Assembly (NCBI GenBank): GCA_964502465.1
Contig: CAZCWX010000336.1
Location: 1 to 6,648, forward strand
Length of the DNA stretch: 6,648 bases
Reading direction: 5' to 3'
Source of the DNA: CAZCWX01 sp964502465
Lineage (GTDB): Bacteria > Desulfobacterota > Binatia > Bin18
The position numbers and the translations under genes are program-made. This document shows positions 6,443-6,648 of the stretch, in pieces. Each line of letters begins with the position of its first letter. Positions within the stretch are counted from its first letter, which is position 1. The notes under the pieces were generated by a model, which did no database searches, was not told where the DNA came from, and saw nothing but the letters and a program-made list of their open reading frames with translations.

Positions 6443-6648
6443 TGATCCGCGATGTATTCGGGACCATGAAAAACGAAACGCTTACGTATGAGGACATCCA
6501 GACCAAGAAAGCCTTGGATCAGTCCATCGAGACTATGAAGCGTCCTTTTAAGAACATAGCGGACGCCTGGGTAGCGAGACTTTTTGGCGAGTCAGTAAGC
6601 GAGTACTACTCAATGTTGACCGACGTAGAAAAGGGGAAAAAGTTTAGA
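6313..6648 (+). pseudogene. downstream fragment of the same restriction-modification gene, in another frame, open at the right edge
   Basis: In the frame offset by two bases from the upstream part, 112 codons are open to the window edge with no stop. They read VGAWIKDLGEPPEPD, then GNLFEHQFKARVPLMIRDVFG, then a helical stretch with NIADAWVARLFGE and ending EKGKKFR. From memory of Eco57I/PglX-like enzymes, this is the part that follows a GNSLIGAW-like sequence after methyltransferase motifs I-III and precedes the FHWELEFPEVF and NPPY blocks, which would lie beyond the window. Joined directly to the SYYTP block, it implies an internal deletion of the SAM-binding region at about 6311-6320. The fragment has no convincing start of its own. 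Its intact open frame suggests the damage is recent. Confidence 0.75.

Overview
This window carries six protein-coding loci, and the one at each end runs off the window. The left half looks like acyl-CoA (lipid, steroid, terpenoid or aromatic) metabolism. The right end holds a damaged DNA restriction-modification gene. Base composition is moderate, somewhat above half GC. Purine-rich Shine-Dalgarno sites sit at most starts. A family III CoA-transferase, an SDR and a cysteine-less thiolase-like protein together suggest an environmental Gram-negative bacterium, possibly a deltaproteobacterium-like or Tectomicrobia/Binatota-like lineage. That placement is an impression from gene content; no rRNA or other marker is present.

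Layout. On the minus strand, read right to left, an SDR oxidoreductase (1858 to 1103) is followed after 59 bases by a CaiB/BaiF CoA-transferase (start 1043). The CoA-transferase has no stop in the window and continues beyond base 1. The two probably form one transcript from a candidate promoter near 1921-1948. Divergently, on the plus strand, lie a membrane-anchored endonuclease/exonuclease/phosphatase-fold protein (2002-3069) and a thiolase-like lipid-transfer protein (3180-4364). A short minus-strand ribbon-helix-helix antitoxin-like gene (4478 to 4302) runs tail-to-tail into the thiolase 3' end and looks truncated. From about 4646 to the right edge is a large Eco57I/PglX-like (type IIG-like) restriction-modification protein.

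The most notable observation is in that last gene. Its N-terminal frame proceeds normally to the conserved SYYTP block just before the methyltransferase fold. At about 6311-6320 the family-like reading then jumps to another frame, which stays open to the window edge (112 codons). The SAM-binding segment expected between these parts is absent. This looks like a recent internal deletion that left two out-of-frame pieces, so the allele should not make a working methyltransferase.

Two of the metabolic enzymes also lack the usual catalytic residue of their family. The CoA-transferase has Tyr168 where formyl-CoA transferase has its catalytic Asp169. The thiolase-like protein has Gly83 where thiolases have the nucleophilic Cys. 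Both changes are known or expected in divergent subfamilies, but they mean the chemistry should not be assigned by family name. I found no RNA genes, CRISPR array, insertion sequence or prophage element.
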